A stretch of DNA of 64,000 nucleotides, taken from NCBI GenBank assembly GCA_025765595.1, contig JAIVFH010000116.1:36399-100398 (forward strand), given 5' to 3'. Shown piece after piece: positions 24,641 to 34,770 of the stretch. The notes beneath the pieces were generated by a model. It was not told the origin of the DNA. It ran no database searches and saw nothing but the letters and a program-made list of their open reading frames with translations. How positions within the stretch are numbered: position 1 is the stretch's first letter; each line of letters opens with the position of its first letter. A program made the position numbers and the translations under genes. The stretch is from Obelidium mucronatum. Taxonomy: Eukaryota > Chytridiomycota > Chytridiomycetes > Chytridiales > Chytriomycetaceae.

Positions 24641-24828
24641 ATGCAAGAAAAACTGATACTACAGGAAGTTTATTCAGGAAATGCTATTAAGCAAATACTA
24701 AGCAGGTACATACAGCAAATGAAGAGGCTATTGAACAACTATTGGGGAAGAAAATCGGCAAGAGAGATGCCGAACAGGATGCTAATGATAAGAAAAAAAA
24801 CGGATGCAATCCAAAAAAGGAAGCCTGA
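24641..24828 (+). CDS. Possible small hypothetical protein
   Basis: Short open region starting MQEKLILQEVYSGNAIKQIL and, after a one-base frame change or unresolved junction, continuing as EEAIEQLLGKKIGKRDAEQD to a stop at 24828. It is Lys-rich and helical with no recognised family. It lies only about 20 bp from the divergent start of the DUF1624 gene and could be chance. Confidence 0.2.
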
Positions 24829-24891
24829 AGTTGTCTGAAAAGACAAAACCCCCCTGCCTGTCCATGAAGCAGCCGAAAGCAATAAAGGGGA

Positions 24892-25610
24892 TCAAGACCA
24901 CAATTCATGGAATCCCGCGCGACTAATTTCCCACATGGTCCAGCCATCTACAGCGGTACCGTCGCGACTCATGCTTGGTGAAACGTGCTCTGCTACTGTG
25001 AAGCCCAACCGCTCAAGCACGCATTCAGCAGATTCCTTTTGAGGAAACGAGTCTCCAAACACGGACGACACAGTGTCGATTGGGGTGTTTGGAGAAGAAA
25101 ACACGTGTTGAAGAGCAGCTTTTGCAGCTTCGGTGGAGAATCCATTGCCGCACCATGTTTGGAACAATGTTGAGTCTGAGAGTTGCTGCTGCGTCAGCAC
25201 TGAGTTCTGGATCGGACAAGTCGAGTTCAACGAGACCAATAAACGTGGCTTGTGAAGAAAGAAGCATGGCCCAGCGAAGGCAGTTGGAGTTGTCGAGATC
25301 GGTTGAAGTCGGGTTCAACGAGTTGGTGGCGGAAGGAGCAAAGGCATTCGCCCATTCAACAGCAGCGGCCATTGTCTTCAGTTCGTCTTCGCTTGATGTT
25401 TGTGGAAGCCGTTGACACGAGAGGGACCAGAAACAGACGTGGTGTACGTAAGAAGGGTAAAGGTTCTACACGTTTCTGGACAATTCCAGAGTGGATCTCA
25501 GGCTGCAAACCCGGGTTATCTTTGTTATTCTTTGCTTTACGCTCAAAAGCAGTTTTATCTGGAAGAGGCGGTGGACTTTCGAGTGGTTTGTAGAAGGTGA
25601 AGAAGGGCAT
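24892..25610 (-). CDS. GNAT-family N-acetyltransferase
   Basis: RimJ/RimL-type acetyltransferase likely to use acetyl-CoA on an amine or N-terminus. Begins MPFFTFYKPLESPPPLPDKT (an upstream in-frame Met near 25679 is possible). The strand-1 motif LRTPRLFLVPL is followed by NCLRWAMLLSSQATFIGLVE, TWCGNGFSTEAAKAALQHVF (the acetyl-CoA binding region) and SAECVLERLGFTVAEHVSPS, ending WTMWEISRAGFHELWS. It shares the same C-terminal layout (LERLGF...W.IWE...F.ELWS) as the gene at 30856-31443, so the two are paralogues. Frame slips occur near 25375 and 25165. Confidence 0.7.
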
Positions 25611-25844
25611 GTTGAGCTTTGTAATGACTTTTTTGAACAACGTCATCAAGAACCCTTTTTTTCTTTTGCACCATATCACTCACAGCCACCAACAATTAAA
25701 AGCCACCAAAATCTCATTCTTTACCAAGCAAATGAATGAATGAAATGCGAGAAATTTAAGTTTATGGTTCTACTCCGCTTTTCGTGCAAAATAAGTTAAT
25801 TTGGATGTCCAATACTTGGGGTACCTGTGTAGCGCAATTTAATT

Positions 25845-26529
25845 TTAATGAGGCCGAATCACGTCCAATTTCACATACCTCCTTCCCGGATCCAAGTTAT
25901 TAAATACGAGTGCACAGATAAACATGGTTGTCACACACGTCAGAACAGGCCGCACCATATACCCATACCCAAGCCTCTGGATTTCAGCGCTTCCAGAAAT
26001 CGCAAGGAAAGCTGTCGCAGCCTCCAGGCGGGTGCATTGTATTTGTGAGTCCCATGGCGAAAATGGCAAGCGCCACGCCAACGGGGACAGCCAGTGTGAG
26101 TTTATGAGGATGCAAGGCCTCCAAATCAAAGACTTTCGAAGTAGAGACGCCAATAAAAGCAGAGATTAAATGACCCCAAAATAAGTTGGATGGCTGAGCC
26201 AGGGGCGAGTCAATGGCGTGGTATAGTAAGACGGCTGTTGCTCCAAGAGACCCAATCAGCAGCGATCCAGTTTCCGTGAGAGGCCCATTGATGAATTCCG
26301 TGCTTTGATTGACATAGGCGGTGATGACGAGAGAAATGAATGTAATCAGGGTGGATGTACAAGTAGTTTGAAAGGTTGGTTGAGTTGGTCGGCTGTCGGT
26401 TGGACCAGAATCCTGCCCTTTCCACTTCAGAAAGTATCTAACTAAACTATCTTTATAGCTTTTGGACATTCCTATTGACTGTTGCGATGATTCGGGGATG
26501 TTGGAATTGGACGTCAAAAAGGCTGTCAT
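25845..26529 (-). CDS. HPP-family integral membrane protein
   Basis: Starts MTAFLTSNSNIPESSQQS. Membrane helices include TLITFISLVITAYVNQS, then GSLLIGSLGATAVLLYHAI with DSPLAQPSNLFWGHLISAFI, KLTLAVPVGVALAIFAMGL and the family motif THTMHPPGG-like TNTMHPPGG, then ATAFLAISGSAEIQRLGYGY and a final helix ending DPGRRYVKLDVIRPH. HPP proteins are proposed anion (nitrite) or other small-solute transporters. The frame changes by one base right after HPPGG (about 26020); an intron may lie near 25865-25880. About 220 residues is close to the expected length. Confidence 0.8.
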
Positions 26530-27331
26530 CTTTTAAGTGCTAAAAACATATGATGACGACAGAACGCATGCTTTTACCTTGATTCAATTTGCGGAACTAC
26601 ACATAGAGACAATTATTGGCATACTCGAGATCATTTTGAGTGGAGACTCTGACCGCCACTTATCCCTTTCTATAAGCAATTACCGTATTGCCATGTATTC
26701 TTTCGCCTCCACGTTAATGTTTAGACATCCAATTGCAGCTAACCGGACACAACAGTAGTATCTACTGTAGTGGACCGCCTTTCGGAATGCGTGGGACTCA
26801 GTTGGAGAGCCCCAGTTTGCGCGCTTTGTCAAATGCTTTAATGAAGAACCTAATATTGGAAGAGCGAATGGAGATCGGGGTTGTGAGACGAAGTAGCAGT
26901 CCCTGAAGCGAGACCTTTGTCTGTTCAATGGCTAGCGCCAACCCTCGAGAAATCGTTAAAATAACAATAAATGATCCACCATGGCCGGAAAAGGTTCGAT
27001 AATAGATACTACCGCTAGAATTCATCTGATGACATCCTGGTCTGATGCTTTCCTCCCTGTTTTAGTTTTTTGCTGCTGTTCACGTGACTGCTTTGCCTGC
27101 CCGCTAACGCCACCGCGTCCATCCATATGTGACAGACGCAAACGGCGGAATAACTACAAGCTGAAAGAGCCAAGAATAAGCTTCTTCATCTGCAAATTAT
27201 CGTGGCCCAGGTGTTAACTTGCAAGAACGGAAAAGAGAAACCCAGAAATTGAAAGACACTCCGGTGGTACCCGATCACGATGAGAGAAGTTCGTGAACAG
27301 CACGTGACACCATTTGCTGTGATTCTTGTGA
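26530..27331. other. Gene-poor interval
   Basis: No recognised gene. A 76-codon minus-strand frame at 26798-27025 (with GGSFIVILTISRGLALAIEQ) has no family match and no clear splice partners. The downstream part, 27240-27430, is the likely chitinase promoter. Confidence 0.4.
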
Positions 27332-27357
27332 TCCCCTAAAAAAAAGGGGTATAAAAG
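27332..27357 (+). promoter_or_regulatory. CCCCT/AGGGG inverted pair abutting a TATA box
   Basis: The sequence atCCCCTaaaaaaaAGGGG is followed directly by TATAAAAG, about 72 bp upstream of the chitinase start codon. AGGGG/CCCCT is the stress response element bound by Msn2/4-type zinc-finger factors in yeasts; use of the same site in this organism is inference. The TATA position suits a transcription start near 27380. Confidence 0.5.
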
Positions 27358-27428
27358 CGTCACATTCCTCCGTATTCCCCAGCTCCACACAAAAAAGTAA
27401 ACCAAAAAACACCAAAAGTTTCACTTCT

Positions 27429-29339
27429 ATGATCAACCCACTTGCCCTCGTTGTCGCAGTCACAGCTGCAATTTCCAGCGTCTCCTGCTCTCGCCACTCC
27501 ACCTGTTGGAGACAAGGTTGCTGGAGGTTACTTGTTGCTCAACCCAACCACTGGTCCAGCCAAGCTTGCTGCTCTTGCCGACAATGCTGCGAATATTCCG
27601 GTCAACCGTATCTACTTGTCTTTTGTTGCACCAACCATGGTCTACGTGCCAGGCTCCAACACTCTTGAATACGCCGACATTGGATACTCTAGTACTGGAG
27701 ACCACGGTTTCGCTGCTGTGAAGGATGCTGTTGCCAAGCTCCAAGCCTGGAGGAGTTGAAGTCTTCTTGTCTATGGGAGGATGGAACTACAACTGTTACC
27801 CATACTTCTACGCTGTAAGCTCAAATCTGTTTCTGTTATTTTTCACGCCTGTATCGTTAAGCTAACGCGTTTCGCTTACTTAGAAATACTCCATTCGCCT
27901 ACTTTGGAAAGGGACCAAACTACTGGAAGATCACCAAGTACGGAGGAGGTTCCGTTGCCGGCTGTACCGCTGCCAACATGTGGTGTTACGTCTGTGAACC
28001 AGAATCCGAAGGAACCACCCTCAATGATTTCGTCGTTTTCCCAGAGCCAGACTCAACTCCATCCTGGAAGGCTGCTCAAGCTCAGATTGTTGCTGGAGCC
28101 AAGGGCGCTGCCGTCAAGTGGAACCCAGAGATTATTGGTGGTGCTCAATACACGGACCCAATCGACAAAAAGACTGTCACCACTGTTCCGGGAAGCAACT
28201 ACTGGAAAACTGTCAACAGAGATCCATACCAGGACTTTGTTTACCTTGCCAAGGACTTGGGTCTTGACGGTATTGACTTGGATTACGAAGAAATGTGGCA
28301 CGGTTCGTTGTTGGTTATTTTAATCTTTAAGTGAGGGTGTTATTCATACTTTTTTTTTCAACAGCTGATACTTTCCGTACTGGTTCCGGCTTGGGTCCTT
28401 TCAACCTTGACCAGACTGTATACAAGTACACTGCCATCACCTACGATATGATCAACAGCATCAAGGCCATCTACCCAGTCTGCAAGCTCTCTACCGCCGC
28501 CGGAGCCGCAGGAGCCTGGTCCACCAAGTGGTGGGGAGGAAACCTCAAGGGAGTCTGGTACTACTCCAACCTTGTGGTACCCAGACGCCATCAAGTTCAT
28601 GGCTACTGGCGCCAACGCTGGAGGTATCAACGTCATGACCTACGACTTATCCAAAAACAACCAGTACTTTGAATGCCCAAGTGGATCCACTGCTGACTGT
28701 GACTTGGCTGGTCAAGTCAAGTTCTACATGAACACTTTCAGCACCGCCAACATCCCTGCCCGTGTTGGTTACGAAATCGGTCAGCCTGCTTACCCAGACC
28801 CAACCAACGACCCAACTAACCAGATCCCATTGACTCAATCTGCGTTGACTGGAATCTTGTCTGGTGTTCCTTCCACGTCCACTGTGGGTGGATTCTTCTG
28901 GGAACTCTACAAGCCAAAGAACAGTGCACCAACTGGACCAAGTGGACAGCCAGACAATATTGATGCTACTACTGCTGCTCAACAGATTTGTGCCAAGATC
29001 TTGCCAGGTGCTGCTAGATGCAGTGGAGTTATTCCACCAATCGGCGGAGGCGGTGGAAGCACTGTTACTACTACTACCACCACTACCACAACCAAGCCTG
29101 CAACTTCTGCTACCAAAACTACCACAACAACTACCACTACAACTAAACCTGCTTCCTCCGTCAAGACCTCTACTAAGACCACTACTACCACAACTACCAC
29201 CACCAAGAAGGCAACTACCACTGCTGGATCTGGCCCAGTTGTTGGACAGCCATGTACTCAAGGGGTCTCTCAATGCTCTGCTGGTACCATGTACTACTGC
29301 CAGGGAAGCAAGTGGATTGTCTGGTACGTTGGTTGCTAA
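27429..29339 (+). CDS. Secreted GH18 chitinase with C-terminal chitin-binding domain
   Basis: Hydrolyses chitin outside the cell or in the wall. Signal peptide MINPLALVVAVTAAIS, then the GH18 barrel: GDKVAGGYLLLNPTTGPAKL, EVFLSMGGWNYNCYPYF (SxGG motif), NYWKITKYGGGSVAG, catalytic DGIDLDYEEMWH (DxxDxDxE complete), INSIKAIYPVCKLSTAAGAA, GGINVMTYDL, GGFFWELYKPK. A Thr-rich linker of TTTTTTTKPA-type repeats follows, then a Cys-containing module VGQPCTQGVSQCSAGTMYYC...VGC resembling CBM19. Introns are at about 27813-27882 and 28302-28363. Frame slips at about 27477, 27742, 27895 and 28575 break the reading frame while homology continues. Confidence 0.85.
29060..29215 (+). repeat. Thr-rich low-complexity coding repeat
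   Basis: Repeated ACT/ACC/ACA codons in three blocks separated by KPA/KTS-like spacers. It encodes the likely O-glycosylated linker between the chitinase catalytic domain and its chitin-binding module. Confidence 0.8.
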
Positions 29340-29643
29340 AGCACAGAGGGAAGTGGATGAGTAAAGAAGAAAAGATGGGAAGTTAAAAACAAGTTTTTTG
29401 AAGCGTGCGTGAGTGAACGTATGGAATTAATAAACCGGAAGAATGTTTATTATATACATTGCTTGCTTTCTTTTACTGCAGTTTCACAGTTAGAATGGAA
29501 GCCTGACGCTGCACTACTGATTATATAGCTATGAATCCAGACCCGAGTCCATACCTGAGGCAAGCAAATGCATGCTCTTGAGAGAGGGATTCTCAGTCTA
29601 TCTGTTTTATTGTGTGCTTCAAAATTGAGATAAGAAAAAAAAA
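29340..29643. other. Intergenic spacer, chitinase to HIS3
   Basis: Includes an AATAAA-like polyadenylation signal (attaataaacc, about 29425) for the chitinase transcript and the short 5' flank of HIS3. Nothing else is recognised. Confidence 0.4.
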
Positions 29644-30477
29644 ATGGCGAGAACAGCATCGATTCAACGCAAGACGGCAGAAACGGATATCTCCCTCACT
29701 CTGACACTTCCGTCTATTGATAGTTATATCAATGGTCAGAGTAACCCAGCGGCTGGCGCCAAGATCAGCATCAACACTGGAATTGGATTCTTTGATCATG
29801 TAAGACTTCGGATCGCCCTTTTGTTTTCTCTTTTATCCCCATATTGAATGTCGGCCGTCAAATGCATGCTTCTAGATGCTTCATGCGCTGGCAAAACATG
29901 GTCACTGGGGTCTCGAGTTGAAATGCAGTGGTGACTTGTATGTTGACGACCACCACACTGCAGGTCATGTCAAAATAACGATATTAAAAGAGTTGCCTAA
30001 CGTAAAATCAATGATTGAATGGGAAAAAAAAACAGAGGACGTGGCGATTGCTCTTGGTCAGGCCTTTCAAATCCGCACTTGGGGAACCACGTGGAATCAA
30101 ACGATTCGGATACGCTTACGCACCACTAGACGAAGCACTTGCACGATGTGTTGTTGATATTTCTGGGCGTCCCCATGCGTCGATTGATTTGGGGCTGAAG
30201 CGTGAAAAGTTGGGGGAGTTGAGTACGGAAATGATCCCTCACATTTTCGAGAGTTTTGCAACGAGTGCTGGAATAACTATGCATGTGGATGTGTTGAAGG
30301 GATTCAATGATCATCACAGGTAATGTTTGTTCAGGATGCTGTTTCCATATTGACTTTTTTCTCTTGCAATTCAGATCGGAATCTGCTTTTAAAGCCGCAG
30401 CTGTCGCCTTGAGAGAAGCAATTACGCCAACTGGTGGCAACGATGTTCCGTCGACAAAAGGAACATTAAATGTTTGA
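29644..30477 (+). CDS. HIS3: Imidazoleglycerol-phosphate dehydratase
   Basis: Sixth step of histidine biosynthesis: imidazole glycerol phosphate to imidazole acetol phosphate, Mn-dependent. Starts [28 protein letters not shown] is spliced to [20 protein letters not shown], then the metal-binding [97 protein letters not shown] and the C-terminus [17 protein letters not shown]. Introns lie near 29800-29876, 29965-30030 and 30319-30374, all canonical. One extra T in the run at about 30065 shifts the frame within [12 protein letters not shown]. Both HHxxE-type motifs are present. Length is about the expected 200 residues. Confidence 0.93.
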
Positions 30478-30699
30478 TGAATAAACTTCAAGAGGTTTTA
30501 TATTTTATTCAATAATTGAATCTGGCGAAAGCATCAACCAAATTTGGGAGAGGGAGAGGGGCTGCAAAATGAAAACTACAAACAAAGATGGTATGGAAGG
30601 ATTGGAGAAGGTGGGAATACAATGCGAAAAAAACACGAAGGAACTGGAGGGAATACAACAAGATTTTGCTGAGAGTAACTCTAAGCCCATTCATTACTA

Positions 30700-30700
30700 A

Positions 30701-30731
<31 letters not shown>
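30700..30731. repeat. (ACT)n microsatellite
   Basis: Around ten consecutive ACT units in the intergenic space between HIS3 and the second GNAT gene. No coding role seen. Confidence 0.85.
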
Positions 30732-30733
<2 letters not shown>

Positions 30734-30855
30734 AACTACTGCCACGCATATACAACAAAATTGACGGGATCGAGAATGGGGGTATTTCCCAGAAATGAAT
30801 TTTTAACAGTGCCCTGCACCGTTGCAACAACTGTACAAATGTAAAACTGAATGTA

Positions 30856-31443
30856 TCAAGACGACCAAAGCTCGAGAAACTCGACTCTTTCAAGTTCCCA
30901 GATAGACCAGCTATCTTGCAGCTTTCCGTCACGCTTGAGAGAAGGAGTAATTTCGGTAATCAGTCTGAAGCCCAGCCGTTCCAGCAGGTTCTCCGCACTA
31001 GACCTTCTGGGGTGACTAGAGGGCAGAATCGACTGGATGCGCGGACCCATACTGTCCTCCTTGCAGACGTGCAGCAGCACGGCCTTCACGGCTTCGGTCG
31101 TGAAGCCGCGGTCCTGGTACTCGGGCAGGATGTCGGCGAACAGCAGCGGCCAGGCGTCGCCGGACGGTGCGAACGGCGGCGCCGAGTCGCACGGATCGGC
31201 GGGCGCGGCCAGCTCGACGGCGCCGACGAATGAGCGCGAGTCTCTGAGCGCGACGGCCCACACGGCGGCGGCGGCGGCGGCGGGCCCGGGGCGCCGGTCG
31301 CGCGCGGCCAGCCAGGCGCGCGCCGCGGCGTGCTCGGCGGCGGCGTCCTCGTCGCGCGGCGTCAGCGGCCGGTCGCCGGCGCCGGCTTCGGCGGTGAGCG
31401 GCACGAGCGTCAGGCGGGGCGTCACTAGGCGAACGGCGGTCAT
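30856..31443 (-). CDS. GNAT-family N-acetyltransferase
   Basis: Intact 195-codon single-exon gene starting MTAVRLVTPRLTLVPLTAEA. GNAT features: the TPRLTLVPL first strand, WAVALRDSRSFVGAVELA, ILPEYQDRGFTTEAVKAVLL (acetyl-CoA loop) and SSAENLLERLGFRLITEITP, ending SWSIWELERVEFLELWSS. The 5' half is very GC-rich with Ala/Arg codons, unlike the A/T-rich 3' half. It is paralogous to the gene at 24892-25610. The acceptor substrate is unknown; RimJ/RimL-like is inference. Confidence 0.8.
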   Translation of the reverse strand: MTAVRLVTPRLTLVPLTAEAGAGDRPLTPRDEDAAAEHAAARAWLAARDRRPGPAAAAAAVWAVALRDSRSFVGAVELAAPADPCDSAPPFAPSGDAWPLLFADILPEYQDRGFTTEAVKAVLLHVCKEDSMGPRIQSILPSSHPRRSSAENLLERLGFRLITEITPSLKRDGKLQDSWSIWELERVEFLELWSS

Positions 31444-31822
31444 TTTTTGTTTTTTTTCAAGATGATGTCACAGGAAGGAAAAAATTCAATTTGTCTGAAT
31501 GACCCCCAATCAATTCCAATCAATCACCTGTTTCGAACCCTGCCACCGCTTTTTGCGTTGATTGGGGCACTCAAACTATGCGCACTGCATGCGGCAGCCC
31601 ATTGCTTGGGGGCTGAGAGTGGCGTCATATTATTTTTGAATCCTTTAGATGGGCGAAATTCAGTCGACAGTGTCTAAACCTCTCTAAATCGTCCAAATCC
31701 ATCAATTCATGGCAGATGATAATTCAACCATTTGAATCATCTTATACACGCAGCATCTGCCAGCCAATCTATCACAGCCTTTTGTTTCTTATTTTCTATA
31801 AATAAAGATCACACATAAAATA
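31444..31822. other. Divergent promoter region GNAT/pelota
   Basis: A/T-rich 379-bp space between divergent starts. A short plus-strand open frame here has no recognisable product. It likely carries both promoters. Confidence 0.4.
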
Positions 31823-33559
31823 ATGAAGCTGGTTAAAAAGGACATTGACCAGAAAGATGGAAGCGGTTTCGTAACACTGATAGCCGAAGAACAAGAAGAT
31901 ATGTGGTAAGGAGCCTGCTCTCTATGCTACCGGCTACGAGCAGCTCCTGCTTGCTGTTTAAACACAAACACCTTTAGGCATGCCTACAATCTTGTACTGG
32001 CCGGTGACTCATTAAAGGGCTCTACAATCAGGTACGCTCATGTGCCTTGTTGGTTGTAGCCTGTCGTGTTCGATGACTCACAACAACAAAAACTTCAGAC
32101 GAGTTGTGACGGAAACAGCAACTGGCTCCACAGACAAATCATCTGTTCGATTGACATTAACGATCGCTGTGGAAACTGTTGAATTTGACACCCAGGCCTG
32201 TGTCATGCGAGTCAATGGCAGAAATATAGTTGAAAACAAGTATGTCAAGGTACCCATCTTGGATCTGCTGATTTCGTATTGCTATATCCCGCGCCACTCT
32301 GTTACGATTAAATTCATTCTTTCATCATCACATATAGTTGGGTGGATATCATACACTGGATTTGGAGATGCACAAACCATTCACGATTACAAAGGAGTCT
32401 TGGGATTTAATTGCATTAGATCGTATTCAACTTGCATGTGATGTTGCTGCACGAGCAGATATTGCCGCAATTTTGTTGGTGGGTTTTGTTTGATTGTCTT
32501 CTTTTGTACAACACAAGCGACATTGACTTTCTTCCAACTCCAGGAAGAAGGCCTTGCAACACTCTGCCTCGTAACAGCAAGCATGACTTTAGTTCGAGGT
32601 CGCGTCGAGCTCAATGTTCCTCGGAAACGAAAGGGAAGCACAGGCCATGAAAAGGGAATGAAACGTTTCTTTGAACATTGCTTCCAAGCCATCCTCAAAA
32701 ACGTGGATTTTAATGTCATCAAAGTATTAATTGTTGCAAGTCCCGGGTTTTACAAGGTTTGTTTTCGCTTTTGGTATGCACTTTTTTTTTTTTTCTTTTA
32801 CGACAGCAATTATCGCATTTCAGGATCAACTGTATGAACACATGAAACAACAAGCCATTCAAACGGAAAACAAGCAATTTCTCCAATTTCTTCCAAAACT
32901 CTTGTTGATTCACTGCTCCTCTGGCCAAAAACATGCGTTAGGAGAAGCGTTGGCCGACCCAGGTGTGCAGTCAAAGCTGGAAGATACGAAATTTGCTGTG
33001 GAAGTACGCGCCCTTGCAAAGTTTTTTGAAATGTTGGCGAGAGATCCAGATCGGGCTTTTTACGGATTCAGGTCAGTTGTCGTTGTGGCTAAATAATATT
33101 TCTTGGTTTGACTCCCTTTGTTTGTGCCTGTTTTATAGACATGTTGAATTGGCTGCAGAAAAGGGGGCGATTAATACGCTGTTACTCTCGGACGACTTAT
33201 TCCGATCCAATGACATTGCGACACGTAGAAAGTACATTGCATTAGTGGAGCATGTGAAGTCTCTTGGTGCAAATGTAATGATCCTGTCATCCCTCCATAC
33301 GTCTGGAGAACAACTCAAAAATTTAACCTGGAGTTGCCTGCTATTTTGAACTTTCCATTACCAGAGTGAGTTTTTTTGAGTTTTGAGGAGCTCATGTTAT
33401 TATTTACTTTTCATTTGCAGATTGGAAGATGAAGCAGAGGCGGCTGAAGAAGATGAAAAGAGGAGGGCAGTGGAAGAACCTGTGGATATCTTGGATGCAA
33501 TGCCAGAAGGAGGAAACCGGAGAATCGACTTGGACGAGAGTTATGATGATTATGAGTAA
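31823..33559 (+). CDS. DOM34: Ribosome rescue factor pelota/Dom34
   Basis: eRF1-like factor that with Hbs1 splits stalled ribosomes in no-go and non-stop decay. Starts MKLVKKDIDQKDGSGFVTLI and runs through EEQEDMWHAYNLVLAGDSLK, RRVVTETATGSTDKSSVRLT, YHTLDLEMHKPFTITKESWD, then the basic NVPRKRKG loop, IKVLIVASPGFYKDQLYEHM, LLIHCSSGQKHALGEALADP, GAINTLLLSDDLFRSNDIAT and an acidic tail ending IDLDESYDDYE. Seven or eight exons with canonical short introns (31908-31979, 32032-32098, 32249-32338, 32479-32543, 32757-32822, 33073-33138, 33366-33420). Two single extra bases near 33328 and 33341 break the frame between HTSGEQLKNL and ILNFPLPE. The family call is very secure. Confidence 0.93.
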
Positions 33560-33576
33560 AGAATCAGAAAAAAGAA

Positions 33577-34654
33577 ATGCAATCGTGGATTGAAGGGGCT
33601 GCCAAATGGCGCACACTCAAGCTACCCATGAAGCTTTGTAGAACAGAAGAAGCCAGAGCGGTTCCCATCTCTCGCAGCTTGCTTTTGGTGACACGAACGT
33701 CTCAATATCTGCGCACAAACAGTGTCGAAGCGCCACCTTTACCAACTCCATCAGACTTCTGGATTTTTAAATCAAAGCTTGTTGGGGGAAGCGGAGGCGC
33801 ATCGGACGCCAGCAGCAACGTGCTTCAGCTTGATCTTTCGTCAGTCAACCTCACTCCCACTGACGGACTGCAGATTATTCACTTCAACCGCAAATCACGC
33901 ATTCTCACTGTTGTTTTGGGATCGAATAATTCCGTCGTGGAGTCGCTGCTATCGAGCTTTGGGCGTCTTCCGGCTGCAGTGCCTTCAAGAGTGTTCCAAT
34001 ACAAACTGGTTGTTCCCGACCAAGACAGCCTTGACGGAATCCACTTTCAACTCATTTCGTCCGCTGAACCAAAGTTTATTACTTACCGTGCACCAATGTC
34101 GACACAGGAGCTGACATACCCAAAATCAAACCTTGACTTTGAGGCTGCAATCAAGGAAATCGAAGCGCTCCCCGTGACTGATGAAGGAGAAAATTACAAT
34201 GTAGGGGATTTTGCTTTATTGGAGGATCGCCGCACGTACACGAACGGAAGAATACACGTCATAGACACATCCGATGACGAAAAACGGCGAAACTACCGTT
34301 TCACAGACCCAAATGATGTTGACACTGGCGGTGACGACGACGGACGACGACGACGATGATGATGATGAGTTTGAAGACTTGTCGATAAACCACCACATGA
34401 ATGCGGCCGTGCAGGGTTTCTTGGGCGACCATATCTTGTTGCCAGTTGGTGGGACGGCAGATGGGTTTTGGTTTCCCATCGAGTTGTATAATTGGAGAAC
34501 GGGGGAGTCTGTGCATACGGTGTATTCTCCAAAAGAGATGGATGAATGGGTTCCGAATGACTGGGATCGTGGGTTGCTGCCGAATTCATCAACTTTTTAT
34601 CTCCTTGCGCATGATGAAGTTCGTTTTTACGATGCATGGGGATCATCATCATGA
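33577..34654 (+). CDS. Hypothetical acidic protein
   Basis: Starts MQSWIEGAAKWRTLKLPMKL only 17 bp after the pelota stop. Ser/Leu-rich segments follow (SNVLQLDLSSVNLTPTDGLQ; SSFGRLPAAVPSRVFQYKLV), then DEGENYNVGDFALLEDRRTY and, after a one-base slip in a GACGAC run at about 34340, a poly-Asp stretch (TTDDDDDDDDEFEDL) and a C-terminal part with GTADGFWFPIELYNWRTGE, ending YDAWGSSS. About 355 residues without a domain I recognise. The poly-Asp codons form a GAC/GAT microsatellite likely to be unstable in sequencing and in evolution. Confidence 0.6.
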
Positions 34655-34770
34655 AAAAAAAAGTAAGAAGGAGCATTGCTGGTCTTTTGCCTCACAAACT
34701 CCCGGTTTACAATAAAGAGTTAAGAAAGTGGGTCATTCAAAAATTTGCGGCAAACCACCACACACCAAAA

